In this document: piece after piece, positions 1 through 25,830 of the stretch
Layout: every line of letters begins with the position of its first letter
How positions within the stretch are numbered: the first letter of the stretch is position 1
NCBI RefSeq assembly: GCF_016859285.1
Contig: NC_053402.1
Span: 22,267,056 to 22,331,055, forward strand
Direction of reading: 5' to 3'
From: Xiphias gladius
Lineage: Eukaryota > Chordata > Actinopteri > Istiophoriformes > Xiphiidae
Length of the DNA stretch: 64,000 nucleotides
Made by a program: the position numbers and the translations under genes
Notes under the pieces: model-generated
Database searches by the model: none
What the model was told of the DNA's origin: nothing
What the model saw: only the letters and a program-made list of their open reading frames with translations

Positions 1-579
1 TTTAAACCCGTTTACATTACAGTAGACGGTTCTCATTAGTCAGAGGACTCCTACATGTCAGATGTAAAACAACACAATTTTGGGGGCCAGAGAAGGAGGC
101 CAGTGTGTCCACCACTAAATTATAAACTGAAGATCTATCAACATATGGTTTCTGGAAATTATCTGCGATATTTCTCATATTTGGCCTTGGTACATTGTAC
201 CAATTTTCTTTACATCCCACCAAGTACATACAGTAGCGTTTATCCATGATTTTCAACATCTCAAGAATCTGAAACAATATTTATACCATCATGGGACTCT
301 AAAACTCTCTACTGCAACCAGACTAATGAGCAGCTCTTTGATTAAAGGGGAGTTATCAGACTTTTTAAATGGTTTGAGAAACTGATGTGGACCTAATTGA
401 CAAAATTATTGCAGTACAAAAACAAAACTAAAAAATTTACTGATATAATAGCATTGATAATAATAGTAATTTACGTCCAAATACATCAATTTATCCTCAC
501 TTGAAGAGAAAAAATTTTTAAATCAACATGAACATTTTCCAAAAAATACACTGAATAATTAACTCTCTCCTCTCCTTAG
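1..579. other. Intron of the glutamate transporter gene, no coding exon seen
   Basis: A-T-rich sequence with no exon that continues the SLC1 reading frame. The first recognisable exon starts at 580 after a pyrimidine-rich acceptor (tctctcctctccttag). It begins in phase 1, completing a glycine codon, so at least one further coding exon lies left of position 1. Confidence 0.7.
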
Positions 580-13740
<13,161 letters not shown>

Positions 13741-14335
13741 TTGGATTTTGCCGCCAAAACCTTCCCAGTTGTTTTGTATCCGTTTTACAACCGCTTTCCC
13801 CACTTTAATGCACCGTTCTGCTTTTTAGGAAGACTCCAGTGGAGGTCTGCAGTGGATTTCTAGCTGGTTACATTGCTACTTCTTATATTTATTTTGGGTT
13901 TACTTATCTCGATCGACTGGACTGATCGATAAGCTTACTGTTCATAGATATTGGAACGTTGCGATGACAACACGCTGTAACAATCCTGAGAGGGCCCGCC
14001 GAGCCAGCCCTGAGATCTTTGCTCTTTGGTTTTGTTGCAACAGAGAACTTAAAGCAGAGTTGTTTCCCTAGTTTACTCTTCCAATTTCCTTTTTATAACT
14101 ACATTACTGTGTTGATTTATCATTTTGTAACTGAACTTAAATTGCTCCCATATGCTTGAACTTCTTTAAATTTGCCTGAGGCCAGAGAATTGTGAGTCTG
14201 CTTTTGATGAGAAAAAGTATGTTGGGGTTTTTGCCAGTCTTTTAACATATAACCACTAGTTACTAGTTTCTCCACTGCTCAGATCTTTCTCTTTTACATT
14301 TATTTTCTCTGTCAGGAAGTGAAAATTATACACCT

Positions 14336-14570
14336 TAACGTAATAGTTTGACATTTTAGGAAATATGCTTATTTGCCTCGTTGCAGAGAGTTAGGTGAGA
14401 AAACTGATATTACTCTCATGTGTGTATGGAAAATATGACGCCAGAGACAGTTAGCTTAGCTTAGCACAAAGACTGGAAATGGGGGGAAACGGCTAGCCTG
14501 ATTGACTAATAGCATGTTTTTTGGTTTAATCTATACAAGAACCAAAGTGTAAAAACAACAGTTCGCCATT
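14336..14570 (+). mobile_element. MITE-like 'agcttagcttagc' repeat, forward copy
   Basis: Starts 'gtaatagtttgacattttagg', then 'gttagcttagcttagcacaaag', 'gggggaaacggctagcctg' and 'accaaagtgtaaaaacaac'. It corresponds in order to the copy at 2945-3250. An inverted copy lies 1 kb downstream at 15525-15705. Confidence 0.75.
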
Positions 14571-15524
14571 TTACAGGATATTTTGTGCCGTTGGTGTTAG
14601 TGATTTTGATTTAGCTTTATTCTTAATCTTTTGACAAAAATATGTATTAATTTTAGTCTAAATTATTTTTTATAAGTTTTAGTCCACAAAAACTAAGATC
14701 AGCGACATTTTAGCGTCATGTTTGTCGTGCATTATGTCATTCTAAGGCTTCAGCCGCGGCCATCTTTGTTTTTCGTCCATCTCGAGTTTAGTGTAAAAGA
14801 CACTGTTTACTTGTTCGCAGTGTCCATGTGACTCTGCTCTGCAGTAATACAACAGTCTGCCTCTCCTCAGTAGGTCCAGTTATCGTTTCCTTTTTTTCTG
14901 GCCTTAGTTTGCGCAGAGAAGCTCTAATGTCCAACAACATTAACGCGGTGATATTTCTCTAGATTTAGATGGAGCGCTGACATTAATCTTGGAATTTACT
15001 CATTCTTTCTGATAGCAACGTGAAAAATAGACAACATTAGATCCCCTTTTTATGAAGGTCGATGTGCTGATAACATCAAGATGCTTCATATTAATCGTAG
15101 TGCATATTAATCAACTTCTGAACAACAGATACTCTGCGGAGGAAACTTGTCTTACTAATCAGGAGCTACAGTGTGTGACTCTGCAGGTGCATGCAGATCT
15201 TTGAGTAAGAATTTGCATTAAAACAGTTACAATGACGCGGTTCTGTGACGAAGAAATAGGTCGTCAGTGAATATTTTTCGTCAGAGTTTTCATTGACAAA
15301 AGTGAACACTGTGTGCTGGACTACTTCTCGGTTGGGGTTAGCGTCCAGTGTTTGCCTGGCAACTTTTCCCAGCCAAGAAATGGTCCGGCACATAAATGTG
15401 CATCAAACCTCAACACATCATTTCTACAATTTTTCTTAATTTTTTTTGTTTGTTTGTGTACAGATTAAACAAAGTACATATAATGTTAATTAGCGAGCTT
15501 TAGAGACACTGGCAGGTGCATTTT

Positions 15525-15705
15525 GTCGTCGTCAGGCAGAGCCAGGCCAGCTGTTTCCCCCTGTTTCGTGTCTTTATGCTAAGCTAAGCTAACCAGCTGC
15601 TGGTTGTAGTTTCATATAAATGTACGGACGCAAGTGTGTGATCAACGCCAGGCGAGAAAAGCCAACAAGCCTGTTTCCCGAAATGTCAAACTATTCTTTT
15701 CAGTG
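15525..15705 (-). mobile_element. MITE-like 'agcttagcttagc' repeat, inverted copy
   Basis: Reads on the minus strand as 'gaatagtttgacatttcggg' followed by 'gttagcttagcttagcataaag' and a purine-rich 'gggggaaacagctggcctgg'. It faces the forward copy at 14336-14570, giving an inverted arrangement of about 1.37 kb. Confidence 0.75.
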
Positions 15706-17329
15706 ACCTCAAGAATACAACAGGTTCATGTAAATGATAGAAACATACAACCAGCAGACATTATTTTTATAATTCTCTTTCTTTTTGCATCTCTACATTT
15801 TCATCCTCGGTGCTCTTCTCGGTGCAAATCACCTCATTTTCCCCGACCGCAGTCACCATTGATGTTAATATTGTCTATATTATCTATGGTTTGTATTTTA
15901 TTGTTGTGGTCTGTGGTCTGAAATGATGAGTAATAGGCAAGATGCCGTTTTAATTTTGTTGTATGTTTTAAATTTACTAGTTATTTTACTTTTACTCTCA
16001 TTTCTCATTTTGAGTTCTTATTGCTGTAAAATAACTTCATCAGCCCCCCCCCCATCCCACTCAATTGCCTTTCATTTTAAATTAAAGCTCATCACATGCC
16101 TCCCTCCATCCCTAAGTCTTAACTCAGATTCACAGGTCCAGGTTGTGTGTATATTGTATGTAATAAAATCTTAGAGATTTATTTAAAATAACTTCTAAAT
16201 ATTCTTCTGTGTTTTTCTCCGCTGTTTAAGTAACTTGTACAGTCCGTGGAGGGATTTGCACTTGAAAGGGGACACGCATCAGTGTTTGGTGACTAAAGAC
16301 AAAGGAAAAATCCTGCAGACAAAGATATTACTGGATGGAGAAGCTGCAACAGACACACAAACGAAAATGCACACATTACACACGGGGCTACGCTTACACA
16401 TTGACGGGACAAATATACAACACACTTAATCCTCTCAAAGGAGAGTTAGAGATGGGAGAGGCAGGAGAGAGCGAAGGACGGGAGAGGAATCGGAGGGCGG
16501 CAGATGGCCAGAAAGACGTCAATCCTTTTCATTCTTCCCAGACAGCATAAGGGCACTGTGGGTAATTGCAAGCAGGACTGACGTTAGCTTTGGGTCCCTG
16601 CACGTCAGGGAGGAGAGCCGAGCGAGCTGGAGGGAAAAAGGTGAAATGCAGCAGGTCACCGCTCGGCAGAAATCTGAAAAATCATGACACTGTGCTGAAG
16701 TTTGTCCGGGAAATATGGGAAATTCAAATTGGTGTTGATTGACCGGACGTTGTGGCTGACGGTGTCTGTGGAATGAAAAACTAATCTGTCCTGTGGCATG
16801 AGAGAGAGAGAGCTGTCCCTCCAACACATGACATGGGGATATCACACCATCTGAGGCGACAGGGGGGTCAGGAATTTAATCACTGCAGCCGTGGAGAGGA
16901 CTGTGTGTGTGTGTGTGTGGCGGGGGGGGGGGCTTCAACTTCTCCAAAACCTTTCAGCTCAACTAAAACATAGTCATGAGTCTTTATTATCGATGCATTT
17001 TTGGGACCAAACTTTTATTGATATTTTGTTCCTTGAAATGTAACTAAACTCAAACTAAATAATTCACAGGTGAAGACAAATATGGTCGCGGTACACGCCT
17101 CAGACTGGACTTTTGGAAAATTGTGTTAAATAACTTGAAAAAGGTGAAATAGATTTTTTTAAAGATGCCATTAATGACTTATCACTATTTTCTTTTGATA
17201 AACTTCAAAAACAATAAGTGCTAAGAGGTAAACACTTTAGTTATGTCAAGTAAAATATAGCTTTCTTTGTGAAGATTGAAGTAGAACAAGTTTCAAGCCT
17301 CTCAAAAAATCTAATCATATAGTGTTGAG

Positions 17330-17575
17330 CGAGGGCTGCAAGCCACAATTTTCTTCACTGATTAATCTGACAATTATTGTTTTGAATAATTGATTAATCT
17401 TTCGCTTGATTGAGTATCTGAAAACAGTGAAAAATGTTAATACCTCTGAGATACTCAGTTTGAAACGATGAGAGAAGCTGGGACCATGAAATATTTTACA
17501 TTTCTGCTCTGAAAAAAAATGTATTAACTTATCAATTAATAGCCTAATTGTTTCAGCTCTAAATCATATTATTGA
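17330..17575. mobile_element. MITE-like repeat ('ggctgcaa...gattaatc' family)
   Basis: Begins 'gagggctgcaagccacaat', has 'cactgattaatctgacaat' and 'gaataattgattaatcttt', and ends 'taattgtttcagctctaaa'. This is the same style of near-palindromic gattaat termini as the element at 6190-6540. Confidence 0.6.
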
Positions 17576-19394
17576 TGTATATGTCAATAATAAGCGTTAG
17601 AATATAAGTGAAACTCTGCTGTAAAACCCAAATTCTAACCTAGTTTAATGACTTAGTATAATGTTTCATGTTTCATGATAAAGGTGTTGCAAAAGTAGCG
17701 GTGGATCACATTGCATTACCCAGGGAAATGAGAGAATTCAGAATTAAATCTGCTAAATAACACAGTATGTTGAAAGACACTGAGATTTTAAAAGTCTGTA
17801 ATAATTCAGTCAATTCATGTGGTCATGTGTAACCCATAAGGGAATCCATGATCAATATCAGATCAGGATCTTTAAAGTTTTTTATCCCTGCCCTGAAAAC
17901 TAAAAAATGTCTTTTTTCCTTCTTCTTTTTTTTTTTTGGAGAGCGTGGAATGAAAATAACATGACGTAAGTCATCTGGATCATATGGAATGAGTGAACAT
18001 GATCATTTCAAGACGAGACGACTGGATGCTCTGCAGTCTTTTGGGCCGTGTTCCACTTGCTCAAATCCTCCGGCGGCAGGAGCGAGGCAGAGGTCCTGGT
18101 CTGTGCCGTGGTGCTGTTTTTAAAACACAGTCTGACATCTAGAGGCGGGATCCCTCATCGCATACTGTAGCGGCACAGTGGGTTACACACACACAGCTTA
18201 TTGCACACTGTTCCTCTCCGTTCTCACTCGTCTCAGCAAGTTTTTCAAGCTTCTCTCACCGTAAAACTGAAAGGCACTCAGACGTACAGTATCCACTTAT
18301 GCACCCCCTTCTTATAATAATACTGTATGAATGCCCTGTGATGCTTTTAAAAAGTTGTTTAGATTTCAGCGAACGCGCTCACATTCTCCCAGAGTCACTG
18401 CACAGAGTCATGTGGAAGGAATTCAGAAGTCCATGGCATGAGTGATAAAATGTGATCTTTATTAAATAAAGTGAGACATATGTGTATATATATATATATA
18501 TACAATTACATAGCCACATTTGTCCTAAGTATATTCTGTATGTAGTTCACTCCACAGCCACACACTCAAAACAATTTAAAAAAGTATCTCATATTTCACC
18601 AATACTTTTTTTTTTTTTTAAAGTAAAACTCAAAAACAAAATCTTCTTTTTGCAAATTAAACACACGCCGGCTTCGGGCTTGAGAAACGTTACGTAATGG
18701 CTGCAGTGACGTTGAATTAAAGTCAGATACAGTGGATTCCAGTTGCGACAGAAACCCCTGAAAATTTCTCGTACCCCTCCTGCAACATAGTCCACGTCTG
18801 TTCTTGTTGTGTAAAGCGTCTTTTGATATCTTGAAAAGTAAATGTAGTATTATTGTTGTTATTATGTCCGTCCATCCGTATCCATTTAATCCCTATTCTG
18901 TGGATCTTCCAAACACTCGTGGTTTTGACAAAATAGGGTTAAATACAAGTGTGGAACAAGTGGAGCAAAGTCTATTAGCGCATATATCCGTGTGTCCATA
19001 TGTTCATTCTTTTTGGCGTCACTTGACCAACACGGTATCCGATGTTATTGGGGTTGGCTTAACTTGTTTACCGAGCATCTGTTGTCTTGATCTGTCCCGA
19101 TATCAAAAGGAGGTCCCTTTTTTTCTGGCCTTGACTGCAGATGCAGGCAGCTTATTGTAAGATGAAAACCCACGCAGAGTTTATCTATCGATGAGCGTGC
19201 GTCCTCTCTTTCGCAGCCTCTCGGCGTTCGAAACGTTGACCTCGTGCGCAAAGGCTCTGAAGGACGAGGCAAGAGCTGCTGTTGAGATCGCTGCTGCTTT
19301 AATCGAATATGTACACTGGCCTCGGAGAGTGTGCAGACCGCTTCACTTTGTGTTGCAGATTTAATATTAAATTGATAAAATTGCCCTTTTGGCC

Positions 19395-20035
19395 CATCAT
19401 TCTACACTCAATAATCTGCAATGACAAAGTAAAAACAGGTTTTTCGAATTTTTTTGCTAATTTATTAAAAATCCAAAACTGAAATCTTTGATTTACAGAA
19501 CTACTCAGACCCTTTGCTGTGGCACTCCAAATCGTGGTCAGGTGAATCCTGTTTGCTTTAATTATCCATGATATGTGTGTAGGACTTGACCGGAGTCCGC
19601 CTGTGGCAAACTGAACTGATTGAACGTGGTCTGGAAAGGCACACACCTGTGTATAGAAGGTCCTATAATTCACACGGCATGTCAGGACAAAAACAAAGAC
19701 ATGAAGTCCAAGAAACTCTCCCTAGACAACTGCGGTAAACTTTTGTGGCGAGGCGTAGATCAGGGCAAGAGCATAAAACCATTTCTAAACCTTTGAGTTG
19801 TTCCCAGGAGCACGGCGGCCTCAACAGTAATGAAACGGTGAAGGTCCGGAACCACCAGGACTCTTCATAGAGTCGGACATCCGGCCAAACTGAGTAACTG
19901 GGCACGAAGGGTCTTGGTCTGGGTGGTGACCAAGAACCTAGCGCTCACTCTGACGGAGCTACGGAAGTCTTCTGCAGTGATGGAAAAGCCTGCCAGAAGG
20001 ACGACTACACGTCGTAATGTAGTGTTTTTGAACCA
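19395..20035 (+). mobile_element. Degenerate Tc1/mariner-type transposon remnant
   Basis: The block resembles the left part of a fish Tc1-like element: 'gtaaaaacaggtttttcg', 'ttcagaccctttgct'-like (here ctcagaccctttgct), 'aaaggcacacacctgtgta', 'catgtcaggacaaaaac', then a decayed transposase start with 'ggaaccaccaggactcttc', 'cggccaaactgagtaactgg' and 'gtgaccaagaaccta'. No intact transposase frame remains and no right end is present; the sequence gives way to a LINE 3' end near 20035. Confidence 0.75.
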
Positions 20036-20552
20036 CTGCGGTGAAAGGGGAGCTGAACCGGAAGGCAAAGCTGTCAACTCCATTCCGACCATCGCCTGTA
20101 GTCATGAGCTTCGGGAAGAGACTGAAAGAATAAGGTCGAAAATACGAGCGGCTGAAATGAGTTTCCTCCGTAGGGCGGCTGGACTCACCCTTAGAGATTG
20201 GGAGAGGAAGGTCAGGCTTATGGAGGACGCTTGGAGTAGAGTCGCTGTTTTTCTGGGTGTTTTTTTTTTTTCAATTTTTTTTTTTTTTTTTTTGCGTCGC
20301 AAGGAGCCAGTTGAGACGGTTCGGGCATATGATCAAGATGTCTCCTGGACGCCATTGGAGGTTCTCCGGGAACGCCTAACTGGTAGGAGACACGCTGGAG
20401 GGACTACATATCTCCTCCGACCTGGGAATGCCTCAGGGTCCCCCCGGGAGGAGCTGGAAAATGTTGCCGGGGGGAGGGACATCTGGACTAACTTGTTTAG
20501 CCTGCTGCCACCGCCGCCTGGCCCCAGATGACTGGCAGAAAAATGATGGATA
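20036..20552 (+). mobile_element. 3' end of a non-LTR retrotransposon (LINE), 5'-truncated
   Basis: Encodes the usual C-terminal end of teleost LINE ORF2 proteins in broken form: matches to 'RAAEMSFLRRAAGLT', 'PLEVLRERLTGRRHAGG', 'REELENVAGGRDIWTNL' and 'LLPPPPGPR', ending 'cagatgactggcagaaaaatgatggatagatg', the typical tail. A T-rich insertion (20260-20293) interrupts it. Its start coincides with the break in the Tc1 remnant, suggesting insertion into that element. The exact LINE clade is not determined. Confidence 0.75.
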
Positions 20553-22051
20553 GATGTGTTGTTCAACTAGTACCCAAATCATTTTGAGTATCACTCCGTC
20601 ACACTAGAGCTACTGTTTGGTAGTTTTTATTTCACAGTGGTGATTAGTTGATCCCCAGGACCATCAGAAAAAAGTTTTGGTTCTGCCGCTGAGACAGAAA
20701 TGTCACTTGGAGGCCCGCACAGCTATACTGAACTGAGATCGGGTTTCTCCATACTCCTCTCCACGCTGTATCCATTGCGCTGTGTAGCTGTGTAACATAC
20801 AAATAGTAGCCCCTGATCCAACTACAAGAACTCTGTCTGCACCAGCGCCAGCCGATGAGCGAATTCTTGGTTGTCCTCGTCCGCGTGAGATTTACAGCGC
20901 CGCATTTCTGCCATATCTCTGACAAGTACAGGGCCTCGACTAATGCAACTCTCACTGTATGTTTAGCTGCACTAATGAGAACAGGAACAGTTACAGAGAC
21001 ATCAGCAAACAGTCTCTACCTGGGTTAAAAGAATGTTGCATGTCCCTTGAACATCTTTATCCACCTTGTGGTGGGAGGAACACTTCTGTCTGCAGTATAG
21101 TATTTTACGTTTCGGTGTCAGTGTGACCCCAAATTGTGCCTGTGGTGAAATCATTTTTAGATTAAGACGTTTGCGACGATGATTACGTTCAAGCGACAGA
21201 CGTGCTAATTTGTTTTTGTCATTGACAGATCCAAGCAAATGTTTTACAACACTTTTCTCTCACTCAAAGACATTCCTCAAATATTCCTCTATGCAGCTGG
21301 AAGGAAACATTTTCCATCTGTTGCAGGGTAAAGAAGATTTGTATCCTGCTTTTCAAGTTGCAGGTCCTTTTATTTACCCAAAGATAGCGGCTTAAAGTGA
21401 CACCTACACATGACACATCACTAAGTTTGAAACTTGGTAATGCTTGATTGTACAGGTATGTCAATTCTGAATAATTTTCTTGATACTTTTGTGGGAATTT
21501 GGCTCGGAAGGACTGTATAGTTTGGGGCTCATTATAGGAAATGGAAACAGTCTTATAATCGGCATACTTCCATTAAATTAATTCTGATGAGATTGTGTTT
21601 TAAGTCAGTGCACAGCAGGTCAACTCAACATGAAAAAATTGTTAAATTTCTCCAAGGGCAAGCACATAATTCTACGTATATAGAGAATAAAGTTTTCAAA
21701 AATAAACTTCCAATGACTGAATAATTACTTGGGTTTAAATCAAGGTTTTCTTTTGGCTAAATTCCTATTTTCTCCATAAATAAAACCAAATTACAAAGTC
21801 ATTGCTGGGCGTTCATTTGTATAAATGAACCTTATTTTTCTTGCACTGCCCACAATGAGCAAGAAGGTACCTTATGTCACTTCTGACTGCCATATTTATG
21901 TGCCTTAAGACACAATTGCAACTTGAGAAAATAGTTCACATCTACTTTATTGTGCAGCTGATGGAATATATTTTATTGCAGCTGTATAGGTTCTTTGAGG
22001 AATCTGCCCTTAAAACCTAAACCTGCGGCATTTTACAAAGATTTGCTTTCA

Positions 22052-22057
22052 TTTATT
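22052..22057 (-). terminator. Candidate poly(A) signal for kcna7
   Basis: AATAAA on the minus strand, about 235 nt past the kcna7 stop. Another lies at 21946-21951. Neither can be confirmed without transcript data. Confidence 0.35.
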
Positions 22058-22289
22058 TACCGACAAAAAGAGATGCTTACCTTATACGGTACCTGTGCGT
22101 CAAATATAATCATGCGAAAGTCTCAAATGTAAAAACCGTGGCTATATGAGAGGCATAAACTGGGGTCATGTCGGTCCACGTCTTTGTATACATGTACGTT
22201 TTCCCCTGTGTCACTCTGACATCCATCTCGACAGCGCATGTGCACTGTTCGAATGTTACTCTGAAGGCTCTCTGTCCATCTGCTCTCCG

Positions 22290-25200
22290 TCACACCTGAG
22301 TGACCAGAGGTTCTCTGAGGTAGAATTTTTTTCCTCTCTGATCACCAGTCGCCTGTCCAGCACAAAGTCCTGCCAGAAGAGCCCCACTGAGCGGAGGGCA
22401 GATACCCCTGCTGTTCTGCCCGTACAGGGGCGCGTAATCCCCCATGCATTCAGGCCTCTCGTCCAACCCGTCCTCATCTTCCTCCTCTTCATCGCCCTCT
22501 CCGTCCTTTTCCCAGAGCGATGTGGAGACATGGTGGTACTCTGTGGTGTCTTCACACTCCATCTCTCGGTGGTAGAAGTAGCCGAAGTTGGACACGATGA
22601 CTGGCACCGGCAGAGATATGGTGAGCACGCCGGCGATGGCGCACATGGAGCCCACCAGCTTCCCCCCGACCGTCTCCGGGTACATGTCCCCATAGCCGAC
22701 CGTCGTCATGGACACCACCGCCCACCAGAAAGCCTCAGGGATGCTGGTGAATGCCGTGTCAGGTCTGTCCACCTCGGCGAAGTAGACGGCACTGGAAAAG
22801 AGTATGACGCTGATGAAGAGGAAGAAGATGAGCAGAGCAAGCTCTCTGAGGCTGGCCTTCAGTGTCTGGCCCAGGATCTGGAGGCCCTTCGAGTGCCGAG
22901 AGAGCTTGAAGATCCTGAAGACCCTCACCAGCCTGATAACCCTGATGAGGGCCAGAGACATGGAGGGCTGCGCGCCCTTGTCGTTGGCCAGCTCTGTGCC
23001 GAGTGTGACAAAATAGGGAATGATGGCGAAGAAGTCGATGGTGTTCATGACGTCTTTGAAGAAGTGGATCTTGCTCGGCGCGCAGATGAAGCGCATGACG
23101 AGTTCAAACGAGAACCAGCAGATGCACATCGTCTCTACGATGAAGAAGGGGTCCTGGAAGGGAGTGAAGCTAGGTGGGACCAAGATGGTTTCATTCGCTA
23201 TGGTGGGGTGAGGGATGGTGGTGAATTTCTGCAAAACAAAGGTTGAAGGAAAAGTGGTTATAGAAAGAAAAAGAATCAAAGCATATGAGCTATTCTGCCC
23301 AACAGATGCCATTTGTTTTCTATCATCTGTTGTCTGAGTTGAAAAGAGCAACATGAGAATAAATGGGAGAGGAAGGGCCGCGATAAATAGCTCCGTGAAG
23401 ACGAGCGTGAACGGAGAGAGAACCAGGACGGAGTAAACAGGAGGGGGACAGAGCGTAAGTGAGAAGAAGTAATTATTATGAAAGCTTGTCCTCAGCACAT
23501 TCGGAGTATGACATGCCGTCGGGGTCTGATCGAACCTGTGAGATCGGTGATACTGTGCTAGCGTTTCTCTCCTCTCCATTTTCACTCCCCTGGCTTTATT
23601 TTCCCCCATGCACTTTTATATAAGCTTGTTTCTCTATATTTAAACACACACAAAACATTACGTTCATGTGACTCCGGCTTGCGTTACACCCAGACACTGG
23701 CACGGCCGAGGCATTTGACACGTCGCTTGACCCGGCTGCTTGTTTTTTTCTTAGAGGTGGGTGCAGGGTTGAAAAGATGTGTCTTTTAACAAGATAGATG
23801 GCGTTACTCTGAGTGTTTGATGGCCTTGCAGCACACATTGTCCCCAACTCCGTGTACTTCCATGTTTTTATGTTTGCGTCTGTCCAACAGCCTCATGTCC
23901 TCAGGTCCGTTTCTTTGTGCAAAGCACGAGCCGCCTGCAGACCTTACAAAATGCATTTCAAGAGAGACCCAGCTCAGAAAAGGGTGGCCTTGCATCTTAA
24001 AGGGTAAGTTCGCCTCAAGTCCTGAAAAAAATTCTACTTTGCATTGTCGCCACGCAGATCTTTTTTTTTTTTTTTTTTTCACTGCCGACGTCTTTAGATT
24101 TCTGCCGCACTTCTGTGGCTCCCTGTTTTCCCTGGGGGGGCTGAAGGACTGCTTCACATTTTCTAAGTCTCTGTTAAAACAACTGTTGACCAGCCAACAT
24201 TTCGTACATGTCAGCAGTTTCGGACACCGTGTGCGTTTCAATTGTTCATACTGGCTGTGATGAGATCAAATTTCCCTGAAGCAATTTTAAAGTCCCAGGG
24301 CTAGTTTTGTGCTAATAGGTACTCTAAAGTTCAGCTAAAGCTAATATGAGGTTTAAGTACTCTTGAGTTAGTCAAATCAAATGTGTATCTTCCAAAGTTG
24401 CAGTATATTAGTATGAAATTCCCTTTTGTTTTTGTTTCCCCAACAGTGTTTCGTTGCTGAGCTGAGGCAGGGAACAGTCTTTTAAAATATACATTGTAAA
24501 CATATTGGCAATAGAGTGATGTTTTAAGACCAGTCCTTTTAAGGTGCCGACCGTGACCTGCAATGTCCCTGGTTCGAGTCTGGCCAAGAGCCCTTGTTTC
24601 ACAGGACGTTCCATCTCTAACCCCCCATCTCCCTGCTGTCCAAATCTGTAATAAAGACAAATATAAAAAAAAAAAAGCCTAAAAAAGACTTTTTAAAAAG
24701 AAAGTAGTTCCAGCGGAAACTGCTGAGAGCAGAGTCTGAGGATTAACTAGAGTGATCGGTTTCCACATTTCAAATTTTCTAATGTTTTTTTTAAATAATT
24801 TGGGCACCACGAGCGTCATTCCCCCTTCACCCCTACTACGTTGGGGTGAAAGCAGAAATCACAGAGGTCAATATATCAAAACCTGGGCGCATATCTGAGT
24901 CTCTCAATCCCAATATGCGTTTTTTGTGATTTGGGTGAACTTGCTCCTGGACCATAATCCTTCAGCCTTTCAAACAGCACAACTTAAAAGTTGTAGAGAT
25001 TTATTCTTTTAGTGACACTTTAGACTTATTACTATGTTTCCCTATATAGCATTTATAAACACTGTGGAATCATTTAATAAATATTTTTGCAACACAGATA
25101 TCAGGACATTTTACAGTGTTTATTAATGTACAGTATTTGCCATCCGTTGTAACTTCTAATGTTTATACAATTACAGCTGTGGAGTTTACAGCTGCAGGAG

Positions 25201-25793
25201 GAGTTATAATTGGGCAAAATGACGATGATAAACACTTAAGTCTGCTTAGAACTACATTATAGTGTGTTATTAAAAATGTATTGCATGTTTATTTAGTGAT
25301 TATAAGTGCTAAACTTCAGGTAAAGCGTTTGAATTATTTTTTTCACATGGAGGCACGTACACGAACGCTTCCGAGTCTAAGAAAACAAATTTTGTTTGCC
25401 GTCTGTTAAGTGAGTGATTGCGTGGGGACGGCCGTGCATGTAGGTCTGGGTTTGTTTGTGTAGTGTCCGAAAGCGTCAAGCGGCCCGATCGTGTGAGCGT
25501 ATCTGTCTATGTACGGGAGTGACGGATCGGCGTTGGTGGCGGCGGGGAGCGTAAATCCAGCGGCCGCTGCTGCGTGTCGCCCCTGCTCCTGAATCCACCT
25601 CGTCTCTGGACTACCGGAGAGGGTGCGAGGCTAGTTTCATTTCGTTTATTAATACAGACGTTGGTTTATGTGTTGATGTGCTCTTAGGGTTGTCCTTCCT
25701 CTATATATAGACCTTTAGATCTCCAAGGGGTAACGTGAGACAAGCTCATCCCCTTTCCTTCTCACTTGCTTCTCTACCTTAAACTCCCTCCAG

Positions 25794-25830
<37 letters not shown>

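Larger units (their letters stand above)
13741..16167 (+). other. Probable 3' UTR / downstream region of the glutamate transporter gene
   Basis: No coding sequence is seen after the TGA at 13738-13740. The first good poly(A) hexamer on this strand is AATAAA at 16162-16167, which would imply a 3' UTR of about 2.4 kb holding the inverted MITE pair described separately. The true transcript end could be earlier at a weaker signal. Confidence 0.35.
16168..22289. other. Intergenic spacer between convergent transporter and kcna7 genes
   Basis: Six kilobases without a recognisable gene. Contents: low-complexity tracts, a gattaat-type MITE (17330-17575), a (TA)n tract (18482-18502), a Tc1 remnant joined to a LINE end (19395-20552), and A-T-rich sequence with possible kcna7 poly(A) signals near its right edge. 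Confidence 0.6.

Noticed and set aside
19914-20531. 205-codon open frame on the plus strand
   Set aside because: It crosses the junction of a decayed Tc1 transposase and a LINE tail and is interrupted by a T-rich insertion; not a gene.
22146-23246. 366-codon open frame on the plus strand
   Set aside because: It is the antisense of kcna7 exon 2; the minus strand encodes a clear Kv1 channel core.
23229-23609. Upstream continuation of the kcna7 exon 2 reading frame
   Set aside because: The frame runs into the intron with no Kv1 similarity; a proper acceptor (ttttgcag) at 23229 and exon 1 at 26529-27233 explain the protein.
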